Part shown: piece after piece, positions 9,993 through 19,576 of the stretch
How the letters are laid out: each line of letters starts with the position of its first letter
Position numbering within the stretch: position 1 is the stretch's first letter
NCBI GenBank assembly: GCA_036251875.1
Contig: CP133960.1
Coordinates: 682,001-746,000 of the forward strand
Direction: 5' to 3'
DNA length: 64,000 bases
Source of the DNA: Orbaceae bacterium lpD02
GTDB lineage: Bacteria; Pseudomonadota; Gammaproteobacteria; Enterobacterales; Orbaceae
Program-made: the position numbers and the translations under genes
The notes under the pieces: model-generated
Told to the model about the DNA's origin: nothing
Database searches by the model: none
Seen by the model: only the letters and a program-made list of their open reading frames with translations

Positions 9993-11276
9993 CTAATGTT
10001 CTTTAAGACCAAGACAATCACTCAATACTTTTAGACAATCATCACAGTCTTTAGTTGCAGCGTGAAGTAACGTTTGGGTAGGAGCATGAATAAGTCGATT
10101 AGTAAGCTGATAAGATAATTTAGTTAACACATCATCAATGTTACTGCCTTGCTTAATCGCTGAGATAGCTTTATCAGTAAGTTCGAGTTTAATTGTTTCT
10201 GCTTGCTCACGATATTGTTTGATTAAATCAACGGCATTACGTGAACGTAGCCATGTCATAAACGATTCGGCTTCTTCTGCAATAATATATTCAGCTTCTT
10301 TAGCAGCAATGGCTCGTTGTTCTAAATTAGATTGTACGGTTCTTTGTAAGTCATCAATGGTAAACAGGTGTACATCAGTCAACCCTACAATCTCGCCTTC
10401 AATATCTCTTGGCACCGCTAAATCAATAAATAACATTTTACTATTGATGGATTTAGCTTTACGTAATGCTATCGACCGTTCAACCATTCCTTTACCTATA
10501 ATAGGTAATGGGCTAGCCGTTGAGCTGATCACAATATCTACGTCGGATAAACGAACCGCTATATCAGGTAAAGCAATGATTTCAGCATCCATTAAATTAG
10601 CAAGCTTCAATGCCTTTTCACGTGTTCTATTCGCTACAATGATTTTATTAAAACCATGCGGTTTAAGGTAGCGAGCAATGAGTTCAATTGTTTCACCTGC
10701 CCCAACTAGCATAATATTTAACTCTTTGGTTGATTTGAATAATTGTCGAGCAACAAGGCAAGCGGAATAAGCAACCGATGCAGAATTAGAGCCGATATCC
10801 GTCTCAGTACGAACACGCTTGGCGACATGAAAAATGCGTTGAAATAACTTTGCCAACTCGCTACATAAACAGTTATTTTGCTGAGAATAACTATATGCAT
10901 GTTTTACTTGCCCAAGTATTTGTGGCTCCCCAATAATCATTGAGTCGATGCCGCTGGCGACTTTCATTAAATGCTCTACCGCAACTTTGCCATCATACCA
11001 GTACAGGCAATGCTGATAATCATGTAAAGCAATATGATGGTACTTGCATAGCCACTGCTCAATCGACACTTTGATTCTTGCCAAATCAGACAAGTGTTCA
11101 AAACTGACATAGATCTCAGTGCGGTTGCATGTCGATAAAATGACACAACCGCTTAGTAGAGGGTGTTGATATAAACTATATAGCGCTTTATCGATAGTAT
11201 CAGGAAAAAAGGCAATTTTTTCCCTTAGTGCGACAGGAGCTGTTTTATGGTTAATACCTAGAATTGCGATAGACAT
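9993..11276 (-). CDS. hemA: Glutamyl-tRNA reductase
   Basis: 427 residues, first enzyme of the C5 tetrapyrrole pathway: it reduces Glu-tRNA to glutamate-1-semialdehyde with NADPH. The start at 11276 gives the canonical MSIAILGINHKTAP; an open frame continues upstream but has no homology and overlaps the promoter. The catalytic cysteine is C50 in ILSTCNRTE, and the NADPH-binding GAGET motif follows. The tail is about ten residues longer than in E. coli. First gene of hemA-prfA-prmC-kdsA; diverges from lolB. Confidence 0.96.
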   Translation of the reverse strand: MSIAILGINHKTAPVALREKIAFFPDTIDKALYSLYQHPLLSGCVILSTCNRTEIYVSFEHLSDLARIKVSIEQWLCKYHHIALHDYQHCLYWYDGKVAVEHLMKVASGIDSMIIGEPQILGQVKHAYSYSQQNNCLCSELAKLFQRIFHVAKRVRTETDIGSNSASVAYSACLVARQLFKSTKELNIMLVGAGETIELIARYLKPHGFNKIIVANRTREKALKLANLMDAEIIALPDIAVRLSDVDIVISSTASPLPIIGKGMVERSIALRKAKSINSKMLFIDLAVPRDIEGEIVGLTDVHLFTIDDLQRTVQSNLEQRAIAAKEAEYIIAEEAESFMTWLRSRNAVDLIKQYREQAETIKLELTDKAISAIKQGSNIDDVLTKLSYQLTNRLIHAPTQTLLHAATKDCDDCLKVLSDCLGLKEH

Positions 11277-11331
11277 GCTCAATGATTTCTTTAATTTCAC
11301 TAATAACATTAATGGTATTTTATTGCCGCTA

Positions 11332-11360
11332 ATTATACACAATAAAGCAAAAAAAGTTAA
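11332..11360 (-). promoter_or_regulatory. hemA promoter
   Basis: Minus strand: -35 TTAACT (11355-11360), 17-base spacer, perfect -10 TATAAT (11332-11337). It lies about 55 bases before the hemA ATG. Confidence 0.65.
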
Positions 11361-11410
11361 TAGCTTAAAACAATGAAATACAATCGATTCCATTAATCAT
11401 CAGTATTCGT

Positions 11411-11416
11411 TATAAT
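11411..11416 (+). promoter_or_regulatory. -10 element of lolB-ispE promoter
   Basis: Perfect TATAAT 35 bases before the lolB start. The matching -35 position (TTCCAT) is weak, so only the -10 is proposed. Confidence 0.45.
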
Positions 11417-11451
11417 AGCAGCATTCTCCTGTCTTTTGCGGCGTTTCTAAA

Positions 11452-12087
11452 ATGCATTTATTGGCTAAATTTTATAAAATTGTTGTTTTATTTCTTGTTG
11501 TTACTTTAATCGCTGCTTGTAGTAATATGCAACACAAATTTGATGAACAAAGCCAACAAACAGCAAGGCAGAATCATCAACACGCTTTGTCCACCTTAGT
11601 AGCTTATCAAGCAACGGGTAGCATGTCTTATATTACCAGTAGTTCAAAATATTATGGCCGATTTTTTATTAATCAATTTTCTGACAATCAATATCAATTA
11701 AAATTAACAACGCCTGTTGGATCGCCCATTTTTTCACTCACAGTGACCCCTTATTTAGCTGAATTAACCGATCGAGATGGTAAAAAGTACACCGATGAAA
11801 ATGTTGAGCGTTTAATGGCTAAGCTGACTGGAATGGATATTCCGTTTAAATCACTGCATAATTGGTTTAAAGGGTTATCTAATAATTTAAATCAAGATAA
11901 ATGGGATGCACAAGGTCGGCTAGCAACAACAACCTTATCGCAAGACAACCAAAATTGGTTATTAACCATCAGCAAGTATACGACTTACCGCTTAGCTAAT
12001 AAAAATATTGATCTCCCCGCTAGGATCGAGATGGTTAATAAAAATAACAGACTAAAAATGACAATTAATAACTGGAAACTCAACTAA
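11452..12087 (+). CDS. lolB: Outer-membrane lipoprotein insertion factor LolB
   Basis: 211 residues. A lipoprotein signal peptide ends in the lipobox LIAAC with the lipidated C23; residue +2 is Ser, consistent with outer-membrane sorting. The body matches LolB (YQATGSMSYI, YYGRFFINQFSDNQYQLKLTTPVG, WDAQGR). LolB takes lipoproteins from LolA and inserts them in the inner leaflet of the outer membrane. The stop is immediately followed by ispE (ATG at 12089). No strong ribosome site is visible. Confidence 0.92.
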   Translation: MHLLAKFYKIVVLFLVVTLIAACSNMQHKFDEQSQQTARQNHQHALSTLVAYQATGSMSYITSSSKYYGRFFINQFSDNQYQLKLTTPVGSPIFSLTVTPYLAELTDRDGKKYTDENVERLMAKLTGMDIPFKSLHNWFKGLSNNLNQDKWDAQGRLATTTLSQDNQNWLLTISKYTTYRLANKNIDLPARIEMVNKNNRLKMTINNWKLN

Positions 12088-12088
12088 C

Positions 12089-12967
12089 ATGCTCGACTTT
12101 GCCTGCTGGCCCTCACCCGCTAAACTTAATTTATTTTTATATATTACGGGCCAAAGAGCAGACGGCTATCATAATTTACAAACGCTTTTTCAGTTTATTG
12201 ATTATTGTGATTATCTTTATTTTAAACCACGCCTAGATAATAAAATTTGTTTACTAACTGAATTTACTGACGTTAAACATGATGATAATTTAATTGTTAA
12301 ATCTGCTAATCTACTATTGGATTATGCAAAGCAACAACAGCTTGCATTGCCAAATATTTACGGTATGGATATTACGATTAACAAAAAACTCCCCATGGGA
12401 GGCGGACTTGGCGGTGGCTCATCTAATGCGGCAACGACCTTGGTTGCACTAAATCATTTATGGCAATTAGCGCTATCTACCGACCAGTTAATGGCAATTG
12501 GTAGCCGACTTGGCGCAGATGTAGCGGTATTTATTTTTGGTCATAGTGCTTTTGCCCAAGGTATTGGTGATCAGTTACAAGCCGTAAAACCTGCTGAAAA
12601 TTGGTATTTAGTTATTAGGCCTGCGGTTGCCATCTCAACCAAATTTATATTCACCCACTCAGAATTAAAACGTGACACGGTAAAAAGAGAGCTTAAGCAA
12701 CTACTTACGCTACCGTTTAGCAATGATTGTGAGCCTGTCGTGTGTAAGCTTTACCCACCAATAGAATCGTTAATTCAGCTATTATCAACCAAATGCCCAA
12801 CCCGCTTAACCGGCACTGGATCATGTATTTTTTGTCAATGTGATAGCAAAGAGCAAGCTGAACACTTACAACATTGGTTAACACAAAATAACACTACGGT
12901 AAAGCTAGACACTTTTATCGCCAAAGGGACCAATCAATCACCGTTAACGCAAAAATTGATTTTTTAA
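12089..12967 (+). CDS. ispE: 4-diphosphocytidyl-2-C-methyl-D-erythritol kinase
   Basis: 292 residues, GHMP kinase family, MEP isoprenoid pathway; it phosphorylates CDP-methylerythritol with ATP. The start WPSPAKLNLFLYITGQRADGYH is the usual IspE opening, including the catalytic Lys region. The ATP loop PMGGGLGGGSSNAA lies near residues 101-114, and the C-terminal motif LTGTGSCIFC matches the third GHMP motif. Co-transcribed with lolB. In E. coli prs follows; here a MipA-like gene does. Confidence 0.95.
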   Translation: MLDFACWPSPAKLNLFLYITGQRADGYHNLQTLFQFIDYCDYLYFKPRLDNKICLLTEFTDVKHDDNLIVKSANLLLDYAKQQQLALPNIYGMDITINKKLPMGGGLGGGSSNAATTLVALNHLWQLALSTDQLMAIGSRLGADVAVFIFGHSAFAQGIGDQLQAVKPAENWYLVIRPAVAISTKFIFTHSELKRDTVKRELKQLLTLPFSNDCEPVVCKLYPPIESLIQLLSTKCPTRLTGTGSCIFCQCDSKEQAEHLQHWLTQNNTTVKLDTFIAKGTNQSPLTQKLIF

Positions 12968-13062
12968 TTTATACTATTGAATTTTATAACTATTTTATTT
13001 ACAACTTTGCCAAACTTGCTCCTAAGTTTAAACACTTAGAACAAGCAATAAAGAGATATGAT

Positions 13063-13809
13063 ATGAAAAAGGCACTACCACTAATTAGCTTACTACTATC
13101 TTCTAGCCTATTGGCTGCTGAGCCTGAACATAATATCGGCATTGGATTGAGTGGTTCATGGGAAAAGTCGCCTTATGTTGGTGAAAACAGGCCGTTTTCG
13201 ATACTTCCGCTTATTGATTATGATTCTAACTCTCTATTTATATCGGGCACTTCTGGTGGTATTCATTTATGGCAAAATAATAACCAGCAAATCGACTTGG
13301 CTTTTGAATATCAATCATTTGAGCTAAAACCATCAAATAATGATGATCCACGCATGAAACAACTGGATCGCCGCAAAACAACGCTATTAGGCGGCCTTGC
13401 TTATTCGATCATTACGCCATATGGTCAGTTATCGGCTGAGGCGCTAATTGATACCTTACATAATAGCCAAAGTGTTTCTATTGATGTCGAATATGCAGGT
13501 TACTTACAGCTAACTCAACAGCTAGCGCTGATCCCACAAGTGGGCGCAACATGGTATAACCACAAACATAATAGCTATTATTATGGCGTGAGTAAAAAAG
13601 AGTCATTGCATAGTGGTTTTGCCAGCTATCAACCGGCGAGTAGCCTCACTCCCTATCTTACCTTAACCTCAATTTATAAATTTAATCCTACCTGGTCTGC
13701 CGTTTTTGAGTATGAATATAATTTGCTGAGCCATGAAGTAAAAAACAGCCCGATTGTTGATCGAAATAATACCAGTACCATAAGTGTAGGTTTGCTCTTT
13801 TATTTTTAA
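13063..13809 (+). CDS. MipA/OmpV-family outer-membrane protein
   Basis: 248 residues with a signal peptide ending SLLAAEPEH. The mature protein alternates hydrophobic and polar residues in strands typical of a small beta barrel and ends in an aromatic residue (GLLFYF), the outer-membrane assembly signal. NIGIGLSGSWEKSPYVGENRPFSILPLIDYDS is the family start: E. coli MipA, which scaffolds MltA and PBP1b, has this pattern. Whether it has that role here is not known. An AAGAGAT ribosome site precedes the ATG and a terminator follows. Confidence 0.8.
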   Translation: MKKALPLISLLLSSSLLAAEPEHNIGIGLSGSWEKSPYVGENRPFSILPLIDYDSNSLFISGTSGGIHLWQNNNQQIDLAFEYQSFELKPSNNDDPRMKQLDRRKTTLLGGLAYSIITPYGQLSAEALIDTLHNSQSVSIDVEYAGYLQLTQQLALIPQVGATWYNHKHNSYYYGVSKKESLHSGFASYQPASSLTPYLTLTSIYKFNPTWSAVFEYEYNLLSHEVKNSPIVDRNNTSTISVGLLFYF

Positions 13810-13867
13810 ACAAAATTGTGTCGCATATTGCGTTATAGTAAATAGGAGTAGCGAATATTCGCATCGC

Positions 13868-13893
13868 CAAATACCATATGGTGTTTGCTTTTT
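13868..13893 (+). terminator. Intrinsic terminator of the MipA-like gene
   Basis: Hairpin CAAA-t-ACC-ATAT-GGT-g-TTTG followed by CTTTTT, 60 bases past the stop. Confidence 0.7.
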
Positions 13894-13926
13894 AACTCAG
13901 CTATGTTGCTTTTACCCTGATACTGT

Positions 13927-15252
13927 TTACGCTTTATTGGCAATCGGTTTAACGACATCTTGTTGCATATTAAGATTGACATCTAAACTATCGCTAGCGG
14001 CCGTAGCAGCGTAAATTTGTAAATCAAAATAGCTAACAGAGGATAATAAATGCCCCATTACCTCTGCTAATATCGCCTCATATTCAGCCCAAATGCAGGT
14101 ATTTGTAAATGCATAAATTTGCAGCTGTACACCTTCATCGGTAATACCGATTTGGCGAACTAATTGCGTTGCTGAACTATTAATTTTGGGATGATTATTC
14201 AAGTACCACCTAGCGTACTCCATAAAGAGATCACAATTGGTAAGTTGATGCAGGTTAATGGCAACGGTTTTATCAACATCTAATGCCGCATTGCGCTGTT
14301 GGTACTCATGATTGGTTTTCATAATATAGTCGCTAAGCCCACCAACCGTTTTAAAATGCTCAAGTTCCATATCAGTTAAAAAGCGAATATCCTTCGATAT
14401 AATCGTGATATTACGAACAAACCGCCTATTACCGGATTCCTGCATCGCACGCCAATTTTGAAAAGATCCAGAAGCAAGTGAATAAGTCGGTACCGTTGTT
14501 AAGGTGTTATCATAATTTAAAATTTTAATCGTTGTTAATGAGATTTCTTTCACAATACCATCTGCACCATATTGCGACACAGTGATCCAATCCCCTTCAT
14601 GTACCAGATTGTTCATGGTAATTTGCACACTACCAACAAATCCCATAACGGTATCTTTAAATAGCAAGATTAAAATTGCCGATGCGGCGCCAAGAGCGGT
14701 CATAACTGATACTAAAGAACGATGCGTTAATATTGAAAAAACGAGTAAACATGCGACACTGATCAGAATGATGCGAATAACTTGTAAATAACCATCGAAG
14801 GGAATGTTATTGTAATTACGCTTTTGGGCTAATAATTTAGCCATGACCTGTATAAAAGACATAATCACGTTCATAACAATAAAGACAATATAAATGCTCA
14901 AGATCGCCTGCATCAATAAAATAAAATTAGGGTAATCAAAAAATATTAATGGTACTAGCGATTCAACCAAGGCAATATTCACTAGCCAGATCACATGACG
15001 TAGAAAGTGATAATGTAGTAAATATTTAAAAAAAGCAGAGTGCAATTTGTCATTAGCTTTAACCAATAAATACCGACAGACATTATGCGTAATTTTTTGG
15101 AAAATATAGCTAAAAATGAATAACAAAACAATTGAGATTAGCATAAAGGCAAAGCCTTGCCATACATAAGGAATATTGAGCCATTTAATAAATCTGTGTA
15201 TTACCGACGAAAATCCTAAAAAATCATGATCAATCACTGGCATAACAAACAC
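13927..15252 (-). CDS. MscS-family mechanosensitive channel (YbdG-like)
   Basis: 441 residues with about five transmembrane helices in the first half, then an MscS beta domain. The pore-lining helix and following segment read VMTALGAASAILILLFKDTVMGFVGSVQI; the next block NNLVHEGDWITVSQYGADGIVKEISLTTIKILNYDNT matches YbdG rather than MscS itself. YbdG (MscM) opens on hypo-osmotic stress. A second in-frame ATG three codons later may be the true start. It converges with the MipA-like gene and diverges from the effector. Confidence 0.87.
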   Translation of the reverse strand: MFVMPVIDHDFLGFSSVIHRFIKWLNIPYVWQGFAFMLISIVLLFIFSYIFQKITHNVCRYLLVKANDKLHSAFFKYLLHYHFLRHVIWLVNIALVESLVPLIFFDYPNFILLMQAILSIYIVFIVMNVIMSFIQVMAKLLAQKRNYNNIPFDGYLQVIRIILISVACLLVFSILTHRSLVSVMTALGAASAILILLFKDTVMGFVGSVQITMNNLVHEGDWITVSQYGADGIVKEISLTTIKILNYDNTLTTVPTYSLASGSFQNWRAMQESGNRRFVRNITIISKDIRFLTDMELEHFKTVGGLSDYIMKTNHEYQQRNAALDVDKTVAINLHQLTNCDLFMEYARWYLNNHPKINSSATQLVRQIGITDEGVQLQIYAFTNTCIWAEYEAILAEVMGHLLSSVSYFDLQIYAATAASDSLDVNLNMQQDVVKPIANKA

Positions 15253-15482
15253 CCTATTTAAATAGAATCAATATATAGTAGGGTATAACAGGCAGTAAAA
15301 GCAAATAGTTTCCTAGGTGTTAGGTAAAAGAGAAAACCTTGCTAGGCAAGGTCTCAGATTGTTGACAAATAAGGAACTTTTTATAGCCGCCGAGCCACTA
15401 ACTGTTTTCGGTAATAGTCAAAAAAAATGGTTGTGTTAAAATTCTGTGCCTAAAATAAAATAGTGACCAAGGACGAGTTACC

Positions 15483-18400
15483 ATGACAATAAAAAAAGTT
15501 ACCCATTTTATCTTCCCCGTTGGCGATAAAATATTGAGCCAAGATGCCTACTATCGCGCCCTGTCCGAGGCGAAAAATGGTTTTTATCCGTTTAGCGAAA
15601 ATGGCTTATGGCATGGTGGCATTCATATTGATGATGGCGTGTTTAAAAACGTCAGTCGTAATGACAATATGCTTCGCTGTATGGCGCAGGGTGAAGTAAT
15701 TGCCTATCGGGTCAACTCGGTTTACCCAAAAGTAATCTATGAAGACACGCTGCCCCCTACGTCACCATTAGTGAATGGTCGAGAACGCGTGGCCTATTTT
15801 TCAACCGGTTTTACCTTAGTCCGTCACTATTTTGCTATGCCCAAGGTGGCAGGTGAAACAGATCCCCCGCCAAGCATAACGCTTTATAGTTTATATATGC
15901 ATCAACTCGATTGGTATGGTTATCAGCAATTGGCCAAAGAAGCGTCCTTAGCGCAGCCGCAGTACTGGCACTTAATATCAGGGCGCGTGAGCAGTTACTG
16001 CAAAGACCCAATCAGAGGTACCATTGTCCGTCATAATGGCGCCAAAACCCCTGGCGTCGCCTTATTACTTAAAGGTAGCAAAATCAAGCTTGGCGACCAA
16101 ATTAATAAGAGCGGATGGTATAAATTAGAATCGATTATTGAAGGTGGCTTAGTAAACAGCAATGGAACGTTTTACACAGACTTGGTGTCAATAACCGGAT
16201 ATGTGTTCGGTAAAGAGATTGGCTCCATTGAGTCCGATCCCACAGCCCATAAAAATACGGTTTATACGGTAAATAAAGACAATAACGATAAAATTGGTTC
16301 ACCGGAGGTTAGCGTAGCGGGGATTACGGTATACGCCAATAAAGAGGGTAAGGATGTTTTAGCCTACTTGCCCAAAGAGACACGGTTTGAGTTTGATGGG
16401 CAAGAAGATGGCTATGCAAAAATTAAAAAAATTCAAACCAATTATATCCCTACAAGCTTAAAAGTTGAAGGTGGTGCAACGGCTGATTCGCCGCACCACG
16501 GTTGGGTAAAGGTCGCGAACTTAACTGAACTGGGCTATGAACCTAAAGCGCTTGATAAGGTGGTGGTACTCGATAGTCCGATGGCGATTAGTGCCGGTGA
16601 CTTTATCGGCTATTTAGGACACAATGTGAGTAGTAATGGTCAGTTTTCACAAGCTAAAAGGCAAGTTTTAGCCACTGAAAAACGCCCTTCTAATCACAAA
16701 CTCACCTTACAAGGGCACGTGGAATTATTTACCTGTGATGATTTACCGGCGTTTATCACTAAAACCCGTCTACTTGCCGATAAGTTACCAGAGAGCGAAA
16801 AAAACCTTATCTTAGTTGAAGAAGGGGCGCAGCTTATTAGTGAAAGCCCAAGTGATGGCGAAATATTAACCGGTCGGTACATTAGCCTGATTGGCTCACC
16901 GCGTGAGAGTTGCTATATACAGGCGCATGTTTATTATGTGCTTAATATCAATCGCCAGCACTGTCATGCTGAGCAAGTTATTGAAGCGCATACCTTACCT
17001 GATGGCGCATGGGATAGTCTTGCTGCCCCTCAGCCAACCACCTACCGCTTAACTGCGGCAGATAAAGCGCAACTGATTACTTACTATCAATTTCAATATC
17101 CAGAGTTAACGGTTGCTAATATTCCTGATACAGCGCTGCTTATTGGTTATGCGTCGTCATTTTCTGACTCCAGCCTGAGCACCTTATCAGACGGTAACAC
17201 GCACCATGGCGCGCGTGATGAAGTACAGCTGCGCTTTAGTTTAGTGGGCGGTGACAGCGCTTATTGGGTTAACGCATGTGATGTTATGCACTTGCAAGGT
17301 GGCGAAGGTCAGTTAAATCAGCCTATCGCCTATTGGCAGACCTTCCCTTTAACCTTAACAAACTTGCCTGCGGCAGATAACTCTAATACCGTTTATTACC
17401 CACGCACGCTACCGCTTGCCTCACTTAAGAGTGATAACCATATCGCTATCGATAAGGAGGCTAATCACTGGGCCTATATTACCGCCGGTAATCAACTCGG
17501 CAGCCCGATTAGGGGATGGGTGAATATTAGCAAAGGCGCTACTGATTATCGCCAGCCGCATATTAAACGGGTCAGCCCATGGGCATGGACAGGTTATTCA
17601 ACCATCAAAGAGACCGCCAATGTGGCTAACTTTGTTGAAAAGCAACAGACTAATCGTAAGATGACGTTAGATTTAAATGATTACACTGAATCAATGTCGG
17701 CAATGCACCATATTTTAACGAAAACGCCCCTTAGCAAGGCGCTGCCTTACGTTTTACCGCCCTTCACCCATAAACAGCTACAAATGGGATTACAAACACC
17801 GTGGACAGCGGAGCTTATCGGCCGCTTAGCGATAAACTATGAGAGTGAATGGTATGCAGACCAAAGCTTAAGCAAATGGAATGAGATTGATGAGCTTTAT
17901 CAAAAACAGACCGAGCAAAAACGCCAAGCGATTATTGATGAGTTAACTAAAGCAGAGATAACTGCTCCAGTGTTACGTCAACATGCGTGTAGGATACTCG
18001 ATAAAAACGCTGCCTACCGAATAAATGAATGGCAGTTAGAAAAACAACACCGCATTAAACCCTCGCTATGGTGGGATGAAGTGGCTAAGGCACAGGCAGC
18101 AAAAAGCACAACAGATACAACAGCAACACCTAACCAGCCAGTCTTATCCAACTTAGCAGCAGACGGTAAAGCGTGGTATTTGCATCCAGTGGGGATGACG
18201 GAGTTTGTTGTTGGCGACTTATTGATAACAATGGAAATGTTGTTAGCCGCTCATCCTAGGGGATCGAAAGACTATTATAATGAAATATTACCTTATCTTA
18301 ATCAGTATGCTATTGCATATAAATTGACTCAACCTAAAGAAATAGCCCATTTTTTATCTCAAATTGGTCATGAAAGTGGATTTAGAATTATAAATGAAAA

Positions 18401-18965
18401 CTTGGGTTATAGTGGTCAGAGAATGAAAATGAAGTTTGGTTGTAAGAAAGGGGAAGCGCATTATAATGCAACGACTGACAGTTGTGACTTGGGACAACTT
18501 AGACCTAAATTGTGGGCAAGTACCGCCCATTATGAAAAAAATCCAGAGCACTTAGGTAATTATGTTTATGCCAATAGGATGGGTAATGGAGATGAATCTT
18601 CTGGAGATGGCTATCGTTACAGAGGGCGCGGAGTTATTCAATTAACCGGAAAAGATGCCTATCGCAATTTTACTAGAGTTCATAATCGAAATAATCCAGA
18701 TGACATTCAAGATTTCGTAGCTAGTCCAGATTTACTTATAAGTTCAGTACAATATGGTATTGAATCAGCGTTTGTATTTTGGTTTACTAAAACAGGAAAA
18801 CCTAATCCAGCCGTAAATACTTTTGTGAACCTACGTGATCTAGCTAAATCAGGAACAGTTAAAGAAGTTACTCAACTAGTTAATGGTGGACAAAATGGTT
18901 ATGCAGACAGAAAACAGAGATTTAATCGAATTGCAAGGCTGTTTGCCTTGAGAGAAGAGGAATAG
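15483..18965 (+). CDS. Modular cell-wall hydrolase effector with GH19-like C-terminal toxin
   Basis: 1160 residues, no signal peptide. Residues 1-120 contain WHGGIHIDD and CMAQGEVIAY, which look like a degenerate LytM/M23 fold. Two SH3-like segments seem to lie near 190-240 and 280-345. The middle has no recognised domain. Residues about 900-1160 form a GH19 chitinase/lysozyme-like domain: HFLSQIGHESG with the likely catalytic Glu near 963, then GDGYRYRGRGVIQLTG near 1040. It would cleave peptidoglycan glycan strands of rival cells. The next gene encodes an exported partner 4 bases away, as expected for periplasmic immunity. Delivery by type VI secretion is inferred; no T6SS gene is in view. 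The RBS is AAGGACGAG. Confidence 0.75.
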   Translation: MTIKKVTHFIFPVGDKILSQDAYYRALSEAKNGFYPFSENGLWHGGIHIDDGVFKNVSRNDNMLRCMAQGEVIAYRVNSVYPKVIYEDTLPPTSPLVNGRERVAYFSTGFTLVRHYFAMPKVAGETDPPPSITLYSLYMHQLDWYGYQQLAKEASLAQPQYWHLISGRVSSYCKDPIRGTIVRHNGAKTPGVALLLKGSKIKLGDQINKSGWYKLESIIEGGLVNSNGTFYTDLVSITGYVFGKEIGSIESDPTAHKNTVYTVNKDNNDKIGSPEVSVAGITVYANKEGKDVLAYLPKETRFEFDGQEDGYAKIKKIQTNYIPTSLKVEGGATADSPHHGWVKVANLTELGYEPKALDKVVVLDSPMAISAGDFIGYLGHNVSSNGQFSQAKRQVLATEKRPSNHKLTLQGHVELFTCDDLPAFITKTRLLADKLPESEKNLILVEEGAQLISESPSDGEILTGRYISLIGSPRESCYIQAHVYYVLNINRQHCHAEQVIEAHTLPDGAWDSLAAPQPTTYRLTAADKAQLITYYQFQYPELTVANIPDTALLIGYASSFSDSSLSTLSDGNTHHGARDEVQLRFSLVGGDSAYWVNACDVMHLQGGEGQLNQPIAYWQTFPLTLTNLPAADNSNTVYYPRTLPLASLKSDNHIAIDKEANHWAYITAGNQLGSPIRGWVNISKGATDYRQPHIKRVSPWAWTGYSTIKETANVANFVEKQQTNRKMTLDLNDYTESMSAMHHILTKTPLSKALPYVLPPFTHKQLQMGLQTPWTAELIGRLAINYESEWYADQSLSKWNEIDELYQKQTEQKRQAIIDELTKAEITAPVLRQHACRILDKNAAYRINEWQLEKQHRIKPSLWWDEVAKAQAAKSTTDTTATPNQPVLSNLAADGKAWYLHPVGMTEFVVGDLLITMEMLLAAHPRGSKDYYNEILPYLNQYAIAYKLTQPKEIAHFLSQIGHESGFRIINENLGYSGQRMKMKFGCKKGEAHYNATTDSCDLGQLRPKLWASTAHYEKNPEHLGNYVYANRMGNGDESSGDGYRYRGRGVIQLTGKDAYRNFTRVHNRNNPDDIQDFVASPDLLISSVQYGIESAFVFWFTKTGKPNPAVNTFVNLRDLAKSGTVKEVTQLVNGGQNGYADRKQRFNRIARLFALREEE

Positions 18966-18969
18966 GCAT

Positions 18970-19521
18970 ATGTTAAAAATACTTCATATTTTATGCGTTG
19001 TTTCGTGCTTATTATTTTCAACATTTATTTTTAGTCATCAAAACGAAACTATAGTACACGGACCATTTAATATATCTTGGTGTGGTAATGGGCAATTTTA
19101 TTTTGAAGAAACCCATGATTTAGAATACCCCATACATTTTATTTTAGAATGTGGGGATGAAAAAAAAATAATAGATAGATACTATGTTGATGGTGCAAAT
19201 TTTATTATTTTGTCAAATAGACAGAAACCAGACATGGGAATAGAATCAGTTTTCTTTCAAGAGATTGGTTCGAAAAAACATTTATTTGTCATAATCAAAA
19301 GAAATATAACACATCGAGCTTTAGGTATTAATGGTGATGATTATAGAGTTTATGCTTATGAGAATTCCCCAAAGAATATTATTCAATTGGATAAAAATAT
19401 TATGAAAGATAATAATTTGTCGGGCTTTGAAGGCGAATCCGATGGAGAAGAGTCTCACTTTAAATATAAAACAGCTGCTGAAGTAAAAAAATACATTAAA
19501 GAGACATATAATAAAAAATAA
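18970..19521 (+). CDS. Putative periplasmic immunity protein 1
   Basis: 183 residues with a signal peptide (HILCVVSCLLFSTFIFS). It starts 4 bases after the effector stop. I do not recognise the family. Export to the periplasm fits neutralising a cell-wall hydrolase. Its last 25 or so residues (ESHFKYKTAAEVKKYIKE and onward) are identical to those of the second immunity gene at 21110, while the middle is clearly diverged, as expected when immunity follows toxin variation. Confidence 0.6.
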   Translation: MLKILHILCVVSCLLFSTFIFSHQNETIVHGPFNISWCGNGQFYFEETHDLEYPIHFILECGDEKKIIDRYYVDGANFIILSNRQKPDMGIESVFFQEIGSKKHLFVIIKRNITHRALGINGDDYRVYAYENSPKNIIQLDKNIMKDNNLSGFEGESDGEESHFKYKTAAEVKKYIKETYNKK

Positions 19522-19576
19522 ATATATCGCTCAGGTAAAATTAAACCGATGCGTAGCCTACTGCTAGAATAAATTA
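19442..19576 (+). repeat. Cassette-end direct repeat, copy 1
   Basis: 135 bases covering the 3' end of immunity gene 1 and the following spacer. It is repeated at 21561-21695 with only a handful of mismatches. The two copies bracket the second toxin/immunity cassette. Confidence 0.85.

Noticed and set aside
11277..11393. A longer HemA starting at 11393
   Set aside because: The extra residues are not HemA-like and cover the promoter; MSIAILGINHKTAP is the canonical start.
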